A stretch of DNA of 39,628 bases. It comes from Synechocystis salina LEGE 00031 (GTDB lineage Bacteria > Cyanobacteriota > Cyanobacteriia > Cyanobacteriales > Microcystaceae). The stretch is from NCBI RefSeq assembly GCF_015207985.1, contig NZ_JADEVV010000039.1, forward strand, positions 1-39,628. The letters are read 5' to 3'. Shown piece by piece: positions 16,128-26,423 of this stretch; positions within the stretch are counted from its first letter, which is position 1; each line of letters opens with the position of its first letter. The notes under the pieces were generated by a model. It searched no databases, was not told the DNA's origin, and worked only from the letters and a program-made list of their open reading frames with translations. The position numbers and the translations under genes were made by a program.

Positions 16128-16139
16128 TGTAGCTACAAT
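16128..16139. promoter_or_regulatory. brnT promoter palindrome (candidate BrnA operator)
   Basis: TGTAGCTACA (16128-16137) is a perfect palindrome. With one mismatched pair it extends to 16 bases. It overlaps TACAAT (16134-16139), a good -10 hexamer, 27 bases before the brnT ATG. BrnTA operons are known to be autorepressed by BrnA, a ribbon-helix-helix protein, so this is the obvious operator candidate. Confidence 0.5.
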
Positions 16140-16165
16140 TGAGAAACCTTAGTGTCCGTTTAGTT

Positions 16166-16441
16166 ATGGACTATGAATGGGATGAAGCAAAACGTCTTTC
16201 CAATCTTCGTAAGCACGGCATAGATTTTGCCGATGTTCCAGCCGTGTTTAATAGCGACATTGTCACGGTTGAAGATAATCGTGCTGACTATGGAGAGCAA
16301 CGTTTTGTCACACTTGGTTTATTGGAGGGGCGAGTTGTTGCTGTTGTCCATGTTGAGTCAAAGCACTGCACCCGTATTATTTCCGCTAGAAAAGCAACGA
16401 AATATGAACAAAAAATTTACTTCGAGCAACTCTCAAACTGA
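16166..16441 (+). CDS. brnT: BrnT family toxin (type II toxin-antitoxin)
   Basis: This encodes a 91-residue RelE-fold ribonuclease toxin of the BrnT family. The opening MDYEWDEAKRLSNLRKHGID is the family hallmark ('F.WD..K...N..KHG..F'). The following FADVPAVFNSD, GEQRFVTLGLLEGRV and RIISARKATKYEQKIY also match, including the Arg-Lys-Ala-Thr segment near the active site. BrnT cleaves RNA and slows growth when free of BrnA. ATG 16166 is chosen over a TTG at 16139 because it starts exactly at the family N-terminus. Its end overlaps brnA by 38 bases. The pair sits between glsA and tyrA, both core metabolic genes. Confidence 0.93.
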   Translation: MDYEWDEAKRLSNLRKHGIDFADVPAVFNSDIVTVEDNRADYGEQRFVTLGLLEGRVVAVVHVESKHCTRIISARKATKYEQKIYFEQLSN

Positions 16442-16682
16442 TTGGCAAAGGTTGGATGCCATGGAAGATGAAGACATTGATTTGTCCGATTGCCCGGAGG
16501 TTACCCCAGAAATGTTTGCCAAGGCGATAGTTCGGCGGGGTTTACCTGCGACCAAAACTAAAGCCCAAATCACACTCCGCATCGATAGTGATGTCTTGCA
16601 ATGGTTTAAATCCCAAGGGAGGGGTTATCAAACTCAAATCAATCAGTTGCTAAGAGCCTATATGGAAGCGCACCAACAATAG
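16404..16682 (+). CDS. brnA: BrnA family antitoxin
   Basis: This encodes 92 residues from ATG 16404 (MNKKFTSSNSQTDWQRLDAM). Family signs are RLDAMEDEDIDLSDCPEVTP, then FAKAIVRRG, and a C-terminal ribbon-helix-helix part (QITLRIDSDVLQWFKSQGRG, YQTQINQLLRAYMEAHQ) that dimerises and binds DNA. BrnA neutralises BrnT and represses the operon. The start lies inside brnT in another frame, the normal arrangement of this family and a sign of translational coupling. A palindrome at the -10 of brnT is the likely binding site. There is no sign of frameshift or truncation, so the module looks functional. Confidence 0.93.
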   Translation: MNKKFTSSNSQTDWQRLDAMEDEDIDLSDCPEVTPEMFAKAIVRRGLPATKTKAQITLRIDSDVLQWFKSQGRGYQTQINQLLRAYMEAHQQ

Positions 16683-16741
16683 ACTCAGTTCGTATGGGAT
16701 TGCAGAATGGAGAGTTGTCTAAAAATAATTTAGTTGGGCAA

Positions 16742-17581
16742 ATGAAAATTGGTGTTGTTGGTTTAGGTTTAATTGGAGCTTCCCTGGCGGGAGATTTGCG
16801 TCGTCAGGGCCATTATCTGATAGGAGTATCCCGGCAACAAAGCACCTGTGAAAAAGCAGTAAAAAGGCAATTGGTGGATGAAGCGGGGCAAGATTTATCT
16901 CTTCTGCACACAGCGAAAATAATTTTTCTTTGCACTCCGATCCAATTAATTTTGCCCACCTTGGAGAAGCTTATTCCCCACCTAGCGCCCACGGCCATTG
17001 TCACCGATGTGGCCTCGGTCAAAACGGCGATCGCCGCACCAGCGAGCCAACTTTGGCCAGGGTTTATTGGGGGCCATCCCATGGCGGGCACTGCGGCCCA
17101 GGGCATTGATGGGGCGGAAGAAGATTTGTTTGTCAATGCTCCTTATGTGCTTACTCCCACGGAACATACTAACCCTGCTCAATTAGCCTGTTTGCGTTCA
17201 GTGCTGGAACCCCTGGGGGTAAAAATTTACCTTTGTGCCCCCGAAAACCATGACCAAGCCGTGGCCTGGATTTCCCACCTACCGGTGATGGTCGGTGCCG
17301 CTTTGATTCAAGCCTGCGCCGGAGAAAAAGATCGAGAAATTCTCCAATTAGCCCAAAGCCTAGCTAGTTCCGGTTTTCGGGACACCAGTCGGGTGGGAGG
17401 CGGCAACCCAGAGTTGGGCACCATGATGGCCACCTATAACCAACAGGCTTTGCTAAAAAGCTTGCAAGGTTATCGCCAACAGTTGGATAACCTGATTACC
17501 CTGATTAATAACCAACAATGGTCTGAACTCCATCGTCTTTTACAACAAACCAACGGCGATCGGGAAAATTATCTCCAATAA
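16742..17581 (+). CDS. tyrA: Arogenate dehydrogenase TyrA
   Basis: This encodes 279 residues, the same length as the structurally characterised Synechocystis arogenate dehydrogenase. The enzyme oxidatively decarboxylates L-arogenate to L-tyrosine, with NADP+ as cofactor in the characterised protein. The Rossmann motif GVVGLGLIGAS starts at residue 4, and VSRQ follows strand two, where Ser and Arg suit NADP+. The catalytic His112 is in GGHPMAGT, Ser92 is in ASVK, and Arg217 is in SRVGGG; the latter two bind the substrate. ATG 16742 is used because it gives the Rossmann start directly. The 3' end includes a 16-base sequence repeated just past the stop codon. Confidence 0.96.
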   Translation: MKIGVVGLGLIGASLAGDLRRQGHYLIGVSRQQSTCEKAVKRQLVDEAGQDLSLLHTAKIIFLCTPIQLILPTLEKLIPHLAPTAIVTDVASVKTAIAAPASQLWPGFIGGHPMAGTAAQGIDGAEEDLFVNAPYVLTPTEHTNPAQLACLRSVLEPLGVKIYLCAPENHDQAVAWISHLPVMVGAALIQACAGEKDREILQLAQSLASSGFRDTSRVGGGNPELGTMMATYNQQALLKSLQGYRQQLDNLITLINNQQWSELHRLLQQTNGDRENYLQ

Positions 17582-17595
17582 ACCAACGGCGATCG
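17547..17595 (+). repeat. 16-base direct repeat across the tyrA stop codon
   Basis: AAACCAACGGCGATCG is at 17547-17562 and again at 17580-17595, 33 bases apart. The first copy encodes the C-terminal TNGDR of TyrA; the second starts in the stop codon. Both contain most of a HIP1 palindrome, which may have driven the duplication. Confidence 0.6.
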
Positions 17596-18272
17596 CCAGG
17601 GGAAATAACCGATGATCCTTCTGAACAATAGGGATTTCCAGAAAACACTTTTAAACATCGAGCAGTTTTGTCTCCACTATGGGGATGACAATCGCTATGA
17701 ATTAATTGACGGAGAACTGATTGACTTGGAACCGACAGGAATCCACGAAGAGATTGCCGCCTTTATCACCCTCAAACTCTGCACCCAAATTGACAAAGCC
17801 AATTTCCCCTGGTTTATTCTACAAAGGGGACTTTTACGGCCAAGTAGTACGACTATGACTGCTTTTCGTCCCGATGTGATGGTTGTTGATCGCCCTGCCC
17901 TGATTGAGGAAACCCTGTGGCCAGAACAATCCATTCTTACCTTGGGGAGTTCCATTCGACTAATCGCAGAAGTGGTGAGTGGTAATTGGCAAAACGACTA
18001 TGCCCGTAAAGTCGAGGACTATGCCACTTTGGGTATTCCCGAATATTGGATTGTTGATCATGGCGGGCTGGGAGGAACTCGTTACATTGGTCGCCCCAAG
18101 CAACCAACCCTAACAATCTGCCAATTGGTTGACGGTGACTATCAAATGCAACTGTTGCGCGGAGATGATCCTATTATCTCTTCCCAATTTCCTGACCTCA
18201 ATCTGACGGCAGGACAAGTATTAGCCTATGGACAATAGGGATGGATAAATTGAGAACGGCGATCGCCAGGGG
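17585..18272 (+). repeat. 18-base direct repeats flanking the first Uma2 gene
   Basis: AACGGCGATCGCCAGGGG occurs at 17585-17602 and 18255-18272, bracketing the Uma2-family gene almost exactly. Ten of the 18 bases are HIP1, so the excess identity is 8 bases. This could mark insertion or loss of the gene by recombination between repeats, or coincidence. Confidence 0.5.
17612..18238 (+). CDS. Uma2 family protein (DUF820, PD-(D/E)XK nuclease-like)
   Basis: This encodes 208 residues of the Uma2/DUF820 family, greatly expanded in cyanobacteria, with a restriction-endonuclease-like fold and no agreed function. The family N-terminus is RYELIDGELIDLEP. The putative active site is FRPDVMVVD with Asp, then IAEVVSG with Glu, and the downstream Lys in YARKVEDYATLGIPEYWIVD. 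All are intact. ATG 17612 has AGGGG upstream. It sits between tyrA and ctaD and is bracketed by 18-base repeats, suggesting cassette-like mobility. Confidence 0.9.
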   Translation: MILLNNRDFQKTLLNIEQFCLHYGDDNRYELIDGELIDLEPTGIHEEIAAFITLKLCTQIDKANFPWFILQRGLLRPSSTTMTAFRPDVMVVDRPALIEETLWPEQSILTLGSSIRLIAEVVSGNWQNDYARKVEDYATLGIPEYWIVDHGGLGGTRYIGRPKQPTLTICQLVDGDYQMQLLRGDDPIISSQFPDLNLTAGQVLAYGQ

Positions 18273-18385
18273 GATAAATTAGGGAAATTGAGCATTAATC
18301 CAGAACGAATTTAGGAACAATCGGTGCCCCCGGCATGGCTTTCTGTTAAAAATAAACAAGCACTGCCCTTTCCCGCTCAGAGCGC

Positions 18386-20020
18386 ATGACCCACCAGCCC
18401 ACCGCATCGGTTCCCTTTCAACGCCCCTGGCACGACTATCTCAAATTCAGCACGGACCATAAAGTCATCGGCATTCAATATTTGCTGATGTCCTTCTGCT
18501 TTTTCTTAGTGGCGGGATTATTGGCCATGATTATCCGGGCAGAATTGCTTACCCCCCAATTGGACGTGGTGGACCGTAGCCTCTACAACGGTCTATTCAC
18601 CCTCCACGGCACCATGATGATTTTCCTCTGGATTTTTCCCGCCAATGTGGGATTAGCCAATTACTTAATTCCCCTAATGATTGGTGCTAAAGACGTAGCT
18701 TTTCCAGTGTTAAATGCGATCGCCTTTTGGCTCATGCCCGTGGTGGGAGTATTACTGATTAGTAGCTTTTTTCTGCCCACTGGCACAGCCCAGGCCGGCT
18801 GGTGGTCCTATCCGCCGGTGAGCATCCAAAATCCGTCGGGCAATTTTATTAATGGTGAATTTCTTTGGCTTTTGGCAGTAGCCACTTCCGGTGTTTCCTC
18901 CATCATGGGGGGGGTTAACTTTGTCACCACCGTTTGGAAATTGCGGGCACCGGGACTGACTTTGCTAAAAATGCCTGTTTACGTCTGGACAATTTTAAGT
19001 GCCCAAATTTTGCAACTCTTTTGTCTGCCAGCGTTGACAGGCGGGGCCATCATGTTGCTATTTGACCTCTCCTTTGGCACCACCTTTTTTGACCCCTTTA
19101 ACCAGGGCAACCCGATTATTTACCAACACTTATTTTGGTTCTATTCCCACCCGGCCGTGTACGTCATGGCCCTGCCCGCCTTTGGGGTATTTTCGGAAAT
19201 ACTACCGGTTTTTGCCCGTAAACCACTCTTTGGCTATAAAACCGTCGCCATCTCTTCTTTTCTCATTGCTATCCAAGGCACCTTCGTCTGGGTACACCAC
19301 ATGTTTACCAGTGCCACCCCCAACTGGATGCGAATGTTTTTCATGGCTAGCACCATGCTTATTGCGGTGCCCACCGGCATTAAGGTTTTGGCCTGGACAG
19401 CCACGGTGTGGCGAGGAAGTTTGCGCCTGAAAACCCCCATGTTGTTTTGCTTAGGGGGAATTTTAATGTTCCTATTTGCTGGCATTACGGGCATTATGTT
19501 AGCTTCCGCCCCCTTCGATTTACACGTTAATAACACCTACTTTGTGGTGGGGCATTTCCATTACGTTGTCTTCGGCACCGTGACCATGGCCATTTATGGG
19601 GCGATTTACTTCTGGTTCCCGAAAATGACTGGGCGTATGTATAACGAAGCCTGGGGTAAGCTCCATTTTGCTTTGACTTTCATTGGTGCCAACCTAAACT
19701 TTTTCCCCATGCATCCCATCGGACTACAGGGGATGTTACGGCGCATTTCTTCCTACGACCCGGAATACACAGCTTGGAATGTGGTGGCTAGTTTAGGAGC
19801 GTTCTTGCTGGGCATGTCCACTTTGCCCTTCATTGCCAATATGGTGGCATCTGCTTTTCAGGGTCGTCGGGTGGGCAATAATCCCTGGAATTCTTTAGGT
19901 TTGGAGTGGACCACACCTTCACCGCCACCGGAGGAAAATTTTGAAGTTATTCCCACCATTACAGTGGAACCCTATGGCTACGATCGCCCTACAGATTTGA
20001 CCACGGAAGTAACGACTTAG
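18386..20020 (+). CDS. ctaD: Heme-copper oxidase subunit I (alternative terminal oxidase, CtaDII type)
   Basis: This is the catalytic subunit of a terminal oxidase that reduces O2 to water, 544 residues with about 12 membrane spans. Metal ligands are readable: His74 (LHGTMMIF), the CuB ligands His255, His304 and His305 (YSHPAVY, WVHHMF) with the cross-link Tyr259, and the two haem ligands His390 and His392 (VVGHFHYVV). The K-channel Lys333 is in TGIKVLAW and the D-channel entry Asp103 is in GAKDVAFP. The usual D-channel Glu of GHPEVY is missing; the YSHPAVY motif defines type A2 oxidases. This and the ctaD-ctaE order without a subunit II gene match the Synechocystis alternative oxidase (ARTO). 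Confidence 0.96.
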   Translation: MTHQPTASVPFQRPWHDYLKFSTDHKVIGIQYLLMSFCFFLVAGLLAMIIRAELLTPQLDVVDRSLYNGLFTLHGTMMIFLWIFPANVGLANYLIPLMIGAKDVAFPVLNAIAFWLMPVVGVLLISSFFLPTGTAQAGWWSYPPVSIQNPSGNFINGEFLWLLAVATSGVSSIMGGVNFVTTVWKLRAPGLTLLKMPVYVWTILSAQILQLFCLPALTGGAIMLLFDLSFGTTFFDPFNQGNPIIYQHLFWFYSHPAVYVMALPAFGVFSEILPVFARKPLFGYKTVAISSFLIAIQGTFVWVHHMFTSATPNWMRMFFMASTMLIAVPTGIKVLAWTATVWRGSLRLKTPMLFCLGGILMFLFAGITGIMLASAPFDLHVNNTYFVVGHFHYVVFGTVTMAIYGAIYFWFPKMTGRMYNEAWGKLHFALTFIGANLNFFPMHPIGLQGMLRRISSYDPEYTAWNVVASLGAFLLGMSTLPFIANMVASAFQGRRVGNNPWNSLGLEWTTPSPPPEENFEVIPTITVEPYGYDRPTDLTTEVTT

Positions 20021-20076
20021 GGTGGGCTTTTTCCGCCGTTGACCCCGTTAACTGAGCAAGCATACGAGGAAATTTT

Positions 20077-20673
20077 ATGGAATCAGGTAATCATCTCCCC
20101 CATAGCGAACCGACGGAAGAGCAGGAACCGGATAATTTAGGCTTTGGTTTTCCCGTCTTTTTAATGTCGGAAAGTGTGGTATTTCTCAGCTTTTTTGTTA
20201 CCTACACCATTCTGCGGCTGACCAATAAACCCTGGTTTCCCCCTGGAGTAGACGGTTTAGATGTGACTAGGGGAGCCATTAACACCGTGGTGCTAGTCAC
20301 CAGTAGCGGGGCGATTATTTTGGCGGAAAAAGCCCTGCATCGGGGAGAAATGAAGTTGTTTCGCCTATTGTGGTTAGCCACCATCAGTCTAGGTATTGTT
20401 TTTCTTTTTGGTCAGGCGGCGGAGTGGGCTGGTATGCCCTTTGGTCTGGATGCGGGATCAGCGGGAGGAACTTTCTTCTTGCTGACTGGTTTCCACGGAC
20501 TGCACGTTTTTACCGGGGTTTGCCTTTTGCTTTATATGTATTGGCGCTCTCTCCAGCCCCATAATTTTGATGGGGGCCATGAGGGGGTGACGGCGATCGC
20601 CTTGTTTTGGCATTTTGTCGATGTTATTTGGATTATTTTGTTTATTTTGCTCTATCTTTGGCCGGTGAATTAA
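20077..20673 (+). CDS. ctaE: Heme-copper oxidase subunit III (CtaEII type)
   Basis: This encodes 198 residues with about five membrane spans, the short form of subunit III found in bacterial A-type oxidases (lacking the first two helices of the mitochondrial protein). The N-terminal 20 residues are acidic and polar; then FGFPVFLMSESVVFLSFFVT contains the conserved Glu facing the lipid pocket. FFLLTGFHGLHVFTG and IALFWHFVDVIWI are diagnostic helices. It starts 56 bases after ctaD and is surely cotranscribed. No ctaC (subunit II) is within the window; in Synechocystis the ARTO subunit II gene is known to be unlinked. The stop codon is part of a stable UUCG hairpin. Confidence 0.95.
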   Translation: MESGNHLPHSEPTEEQEPDNLGFGFPVFLMSESVVFLSFFVTYTILRLTNKPWFPPGVDGLDVTRGAINTVVLVTSSGAIILAEKALHRGEMKLFRLLWLATISLGIVFLFGQAAEWAGMPFGLDAGSAGGTFFLLTGFHGLHVFTGVCLLLYMYWRSLQPHNFDGGHEGVTAIALFWHFVDVIWIILFILLYLWPVN

Positions 20674-20686
20674 GTCTTCGGACTTA
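20671..20686 (+). other. UUCG tetraloop hairpin overlapping the ctaE stop codon
   Basis: TAAGTC-TTCG-GACTTA forms a perfect 6-bp stem closed by C(UUCG)G, an exceptionally stable tetraloop. The first three bases are the stop codon. There is no U tract after it, so it is more likely an mRNA 3' stabiliser or processing barrier than a terminator. Confidence 0.5.
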
Positions 20687-20769
20687 TTCAGACCAAGCAT
20701 CCCGGAGTAGGATCAGGGTAAAAAGATTGTTTTTTAACAAGCATAGAATTCCTGGGGGGAGATAGTGAG

Positions 20770-21435
20770 ATGGTGGTTGATCTAGAAACTCGTCAACAAG
20801 AAAATTTAACTAAGCCCAAAGCGGAGCATTTGATTTTGCTCAATCCAGTTAGTTGGAATACGTTCAATCAGTTACTAGAAGAGTTAGGAGAAAAACGAGG
20901 GCAAAGACTTGCGTATGACTGTGGAATTTTAGAAATCATGAGTCCCTTGGGTGTTCACGAAAACAACAATCGCTTTATTGATGACCTCATTCGAGCGATC
21001 GCCGATGAACTAGGTTTAAATCTTAAAAAGTTTGGCTCATTAACATTAAAAATTGATCGAACTAAACAAGGGGTAGAGCCGGATTCCTGTTATTACATAA
21101 AAAATGAACCCCAGGTGCGGGGCAAGCAACACATTGACCTCACAGTGGATCCGCCGCCCGATTTAGTTTTAGAAATTGATATTACCAGTGGCTCCTTGGA
21201 TAAGTTTCCCATCTACAGCAATTTAGGCATACCGGAAATTTGGCGTTATGACGGCGATCGCCTAGCTGTATTTGTTCTTAATCCAGAGTCGAGGCAATAC
21301 GAGCCCGTGAATCAGAGTCCCACCTTTCCGTTTTTGTCCCTGGAACAGGTGCCTTTACTAATTGAACGTAGTTTGGCGATCGGGGAGACGGCGGCCCTGA
21401 AGGAGTTTCGTCAATGGTTAAGGGCCAACCGTTAA
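20770..21435 (+). CDS. Uma2 family protein (DUF820), second copy
   Basis: This encodes 221 residues. It differs clearly from the other two Uma2 proteins in the window, so it is not a recent duplicate. The family features are QRLAYDCGILEIMSPLGVHE (replacing the RYELIDGEL opening), GVEPDSCYYI, the PPDLVLEIDITSGSLDK active-site stretch with Asp, Glu and Lys, and NLGIPEIWRYDGDRLAVFVL. All nuclease-fold residues are kept. ATG 20770 follows a purine-rich GGGGGGAGA. It lies between ctaE and hslO and is convergent with hslO. The function is unknown. Confidence 0.9.
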   Translation: MVVDLETRQQENLTKPKAEHLILLNPVSWNTFNQLLEELGEKRGQRLAYDCGILEIMSPLGVHENNNRFIDDLIRAIADELGLNLKKFGSLTLKIDRTKQGVEPDSCYYIKNEPQVRGKQHIDLTVDPPPDLVLEIDITSGSLDKFPIYSNLGIPEIWRYDGDRLAVFVLNPESRQYEPVNQSPTFPFLSLEQVPLLIERSLAIGETAALKEFRQWLRANR

Positions 21436-21493
21436 CTGTTTGCTACCTTTCCCCCTAATCACTTATTAGCTATTTCTGGGCAGATGCAGTTAG

Positions 21494-22402
21494 TTAAAGC
21501 TGTTCGGCTTTTTCTCGCTGAATTTCCCCAATTAACTGGGCCAGATGATGGCGATCGGCCTGGTAGACCTCACCACAAAAATCGCAGGTGGCTTCGGCTC
21601 CATTGTCCTTTTCGATCATATCTTCTAGTTCATCTTGCCCCAGGATTTTTAGAGCGCCCAATACCCGAGGAAAGGAACAGCGACAATCAAAGCGCAAAAG
21701 TTGCACTTCCGGCAAAATGGCCAGACCAAAATCCCCCAACAATTCTTGAAAGATATCTTTGAGGGATTTGCCCGAACGTAAAAGGGGAGTGAAGCCAGTC
21801 AGGTGTCCCAGCCGGGATTCCAGAGCGGCAACTAAGGCTTCGTCCCGGGCGGCCTTGGGCATTACCTGTAACAGTAGACCCCCAGCGGCGGTTACCCCAT
21901 CCTTGCCCACAAAAACTCCCAATAATAGGGCGGAGGGAGTCTGTTCGGAGGTAACCAAATAATGGGTGACATCCTCACCAATTTCCCCGGAAACTAACTC
22001 CACCGTGCTGGAGTAGGGATAGCCAAAGCCCACATCCCGCACCACATAGAGAAAGCCATCCTGACCCACTGCGCCCCCCACGTCCAACTTACCTTGGGCA
22101 TTGGGAGGTAGTTCCACCGAGGGATTTTGTACGTAACCCCGCACTGTACCGTCTAAGCCCGCATCCACCAACAGACCCCCCAGGGGACCATTACCACGGA
22201 TGCGGATATTTACCCGGGATTTCTCCTGCTTCATGCTGGAAGCCAACAGTAACCCGGCGGCCATGGTGCGGCCGAGAGCAGCGGTGGCAACGTAGGAAAG
22301 TCGATGGCGTTGGCGGGCTTCTTCGGTCAGGTTGGTGGTAATTACCCCCACTGCGCGAATACCCCCATCGGCGGCGGTGGCGCGGATTAATTGATCTGCC
22401 AT
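21494..22402 (-). CDS. hslO: 33 kDa redox-activated chaperonin Hsp33
   Basis: Hsp33 is a cytoplasmic holdase chaperone turned on by oxidation. It has 302 residues. The N-terminal body includes HRLSYVATAALGRTMAAGLL and GNGPLGGLLVDAG. The C-terminal zinc switch has four cysteines in FDCRCS and CDFCGEVY (CxC ... CxxC). Release of zinc under peroxide stress unfolds this part and activates the protein. The start is ATG 22402. It lies 48 bases downstream of katG in the same direction, so peroxide removal and protein rescue are probably coexpressed. Confidence 0.96.
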   Translation of the reverse strand: MADQLIRATAADGGIRAVGVITTNLTEEARQRHRLSYVATAALGRTMAAGLLLASSMKQEKSRVNIRIRGNGPLGGLLVDAGLDGTVRGYVQNPSVELPPNAQGKLDVGGAVGQDGFLYVVRDVGFGYPYSSTVELVSGEIGEDVTHYLVTSEQTPSALLLGVFVGKDGVTAAGGLLLQVMPKAARDEALVAALESRLGHLTGFTPLLRSGKSLKDIFQELLGDFGLAILPEVQLLRFDCRCSFPRVLGALKILGQDELEDMIEKDNGAEATCDFCGEVYQADRHHLAQLIGEIQREKAEQL

Positions 22403-22450
22403 GGATTGCTGAAATGTTGCCTGAATTTTGTGATTCTTCTATTTTGCCAA

Positions 22451-25046
<2,596 letters not shown>

Positions 25047-26423
25047 ATGACCCTTGCCAATTCTTCCCCTACCAACTTTTTGCAGCAGTTAGGTCGACAG
25101 TGCCTGAAAACTCTGGCAGATCTCCGTCTGGCGATCGCCCTTTTGCTATTGATTGCCGTTTTTAGTATCAGTGGCACGGTAATTGAACAGGGGGAAAGTT
25201 TGAGTTTTTATCAACAAAATTATCCTGAAGATCCGGCTTTATTTGGATTCTTAAGTTGGCAGGTAATTTTACAACTAGGTTTGAATCAGGTCTATCGAAC
25301 CTGGTGGTTTTTGGGCTTGCTAATACTTTTTGGTTCTAGCCTAACTGCTTGTACATTTAACCGCCAATTTCCTGCTTTAAAAGCGGCCCGCAGTTGGCAA
25401 TTTTATCACCAACCAAGGCAGTTTAACAAACTAGCCCTAAGTTTTTCCCTGCCCCATGGAGATAGAAACAAAATTGAAGATTTACTCCAGAATAGGGGAT
25501 ACAAAATTTTCCAAGAAGGTGACAGTATTTACGCCCGTAAAGGTTTAATAGGAAAAATAGGTCCTATCATTGTCCATGCCGCCATGTTAATTATTCTGGG
25601 AGGGGCAATTTGGGGGGCACTGACAGGATTTTTTGCCCAACACATGATTCCCAGTGGCGAAACATTTCAAGTAAATAACATTATCGAAAAAGGGCCCCTT
25701 GCCGACAACCAAATCCCTAAAGATTGGGGTGTCAAAGTTAATCGTTTTTGGATTGATTACACGGAAGATGGGGCTATCGATCAATTCTATTCTGATTTAT
25801 CTGTGGTTAGCAGTGAGGGAGAAGAATTAGACCGCCAAACCATCTCTGTTAATCACCCTTTACGTCATCAGGGAGTTACTTTTTATCAAACCAATTGGGG
25901 CATTGCTGGGGTGAAAGTACAACTCAACAATAGTCCTGTGTTGCAACTTCCCATGGCCCCTTTACAGACCGCCAATGGTGGCCAGTTGTGGGGAGCTTAC
26001 ATTCCCACTAAAACCGACTTTAGCGAAGGTGCAGCTCTATTAGTTAAAGACCTCCAAGGTACGATGATCATTTATGACCAAGCGGGAAATTTAACCGATG
26101 CGGTGCGGGCTGGTTCTACGGTGGAAATTAATGGAGTCAATATAACAGTTAAAGAATTAGTGGGTAGTACTGGTTTGCAAATTAAAGCTGATCCGGGCAT
26201 TCCCTTTGTTTATCTTGGCTTTGGTTTATTGATGGTAGGGGTAATGATGAGTTATGTTTCCCATTCCCAAGTATGGTTATTGAGTGTCCAGAGGGATGGT
26301 CAAGGGGAGATCTATTTAGGAGGAAGAACTAACCGGGCTCAGGTCGCTTTTGAGCGGGAAATATTGGCGATCGCCGAGCAAGGACAGGGTGATCTGAACA
26401 GCGAGATCAAAGTTAATGCCTAA
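25047..26423 (+). CDS. ccs1: Cytochrome c biogenesis protein Ccs1 (ResB family)
   Basis: Ccs1 works with CcsA in the thylakoid or plasma membrane to bring haem across and attach it to apocytochromes c on the lumen side (system II). It has 458 residues from ATG 25047. Three N-terminal spans are at about 28-42 ([17 protein letters not shown]), 86-102 ([20 protein letters not shown]) and 168-190 ([17 protein letters not shown]). A large lumenal domain follows, with [17 protein letters not shown] as the conserved ResB segment, and there is one C-terminal span ([19 protein letters not shown]). ccsA is not in the window. Its last 8 bases overlap the next gene. Confidence 0.95.
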   Translation: MTLANSSPTNFLQQLGRQCLKTLADLRLAIALLLLIAVFSISGTVIEQGESLSFYQQNYPEDPALFGFLSWQVILQLGLNQVYRTWWFLGLLILFGSSLTACTFNRQFPALKAARSWQFYHQPRQFNKLALSFSLPHGDRNKIEDLLQNRGYKIFQEGDSIYARKGLIGKIGPIIVHAAMLIILGGAIWGALTGFFAQHMIPSGETFQVNNIIEKGPLADNQIPKDWGVKVNRFWIDYTEDGAIDQFYSDLSVVSSEGEELDRQTISVNHPLRHQGVTFYQTNWGIAGVKVQLNNSPVLQLPMAPLQTANGGQLWGAYIPTKTDFSEGAALLVKDLQGTMIIYDQAGNLTDAVRAGSTVEINGVNITVKELVGSTGLQIKADPGIPFVYLGFGLLMVGVMMSYVSHSQVWLLSVQRDGQGEIYLGGRTNRAQVAFEREILAIAEQGQGDLNSEIKVNA

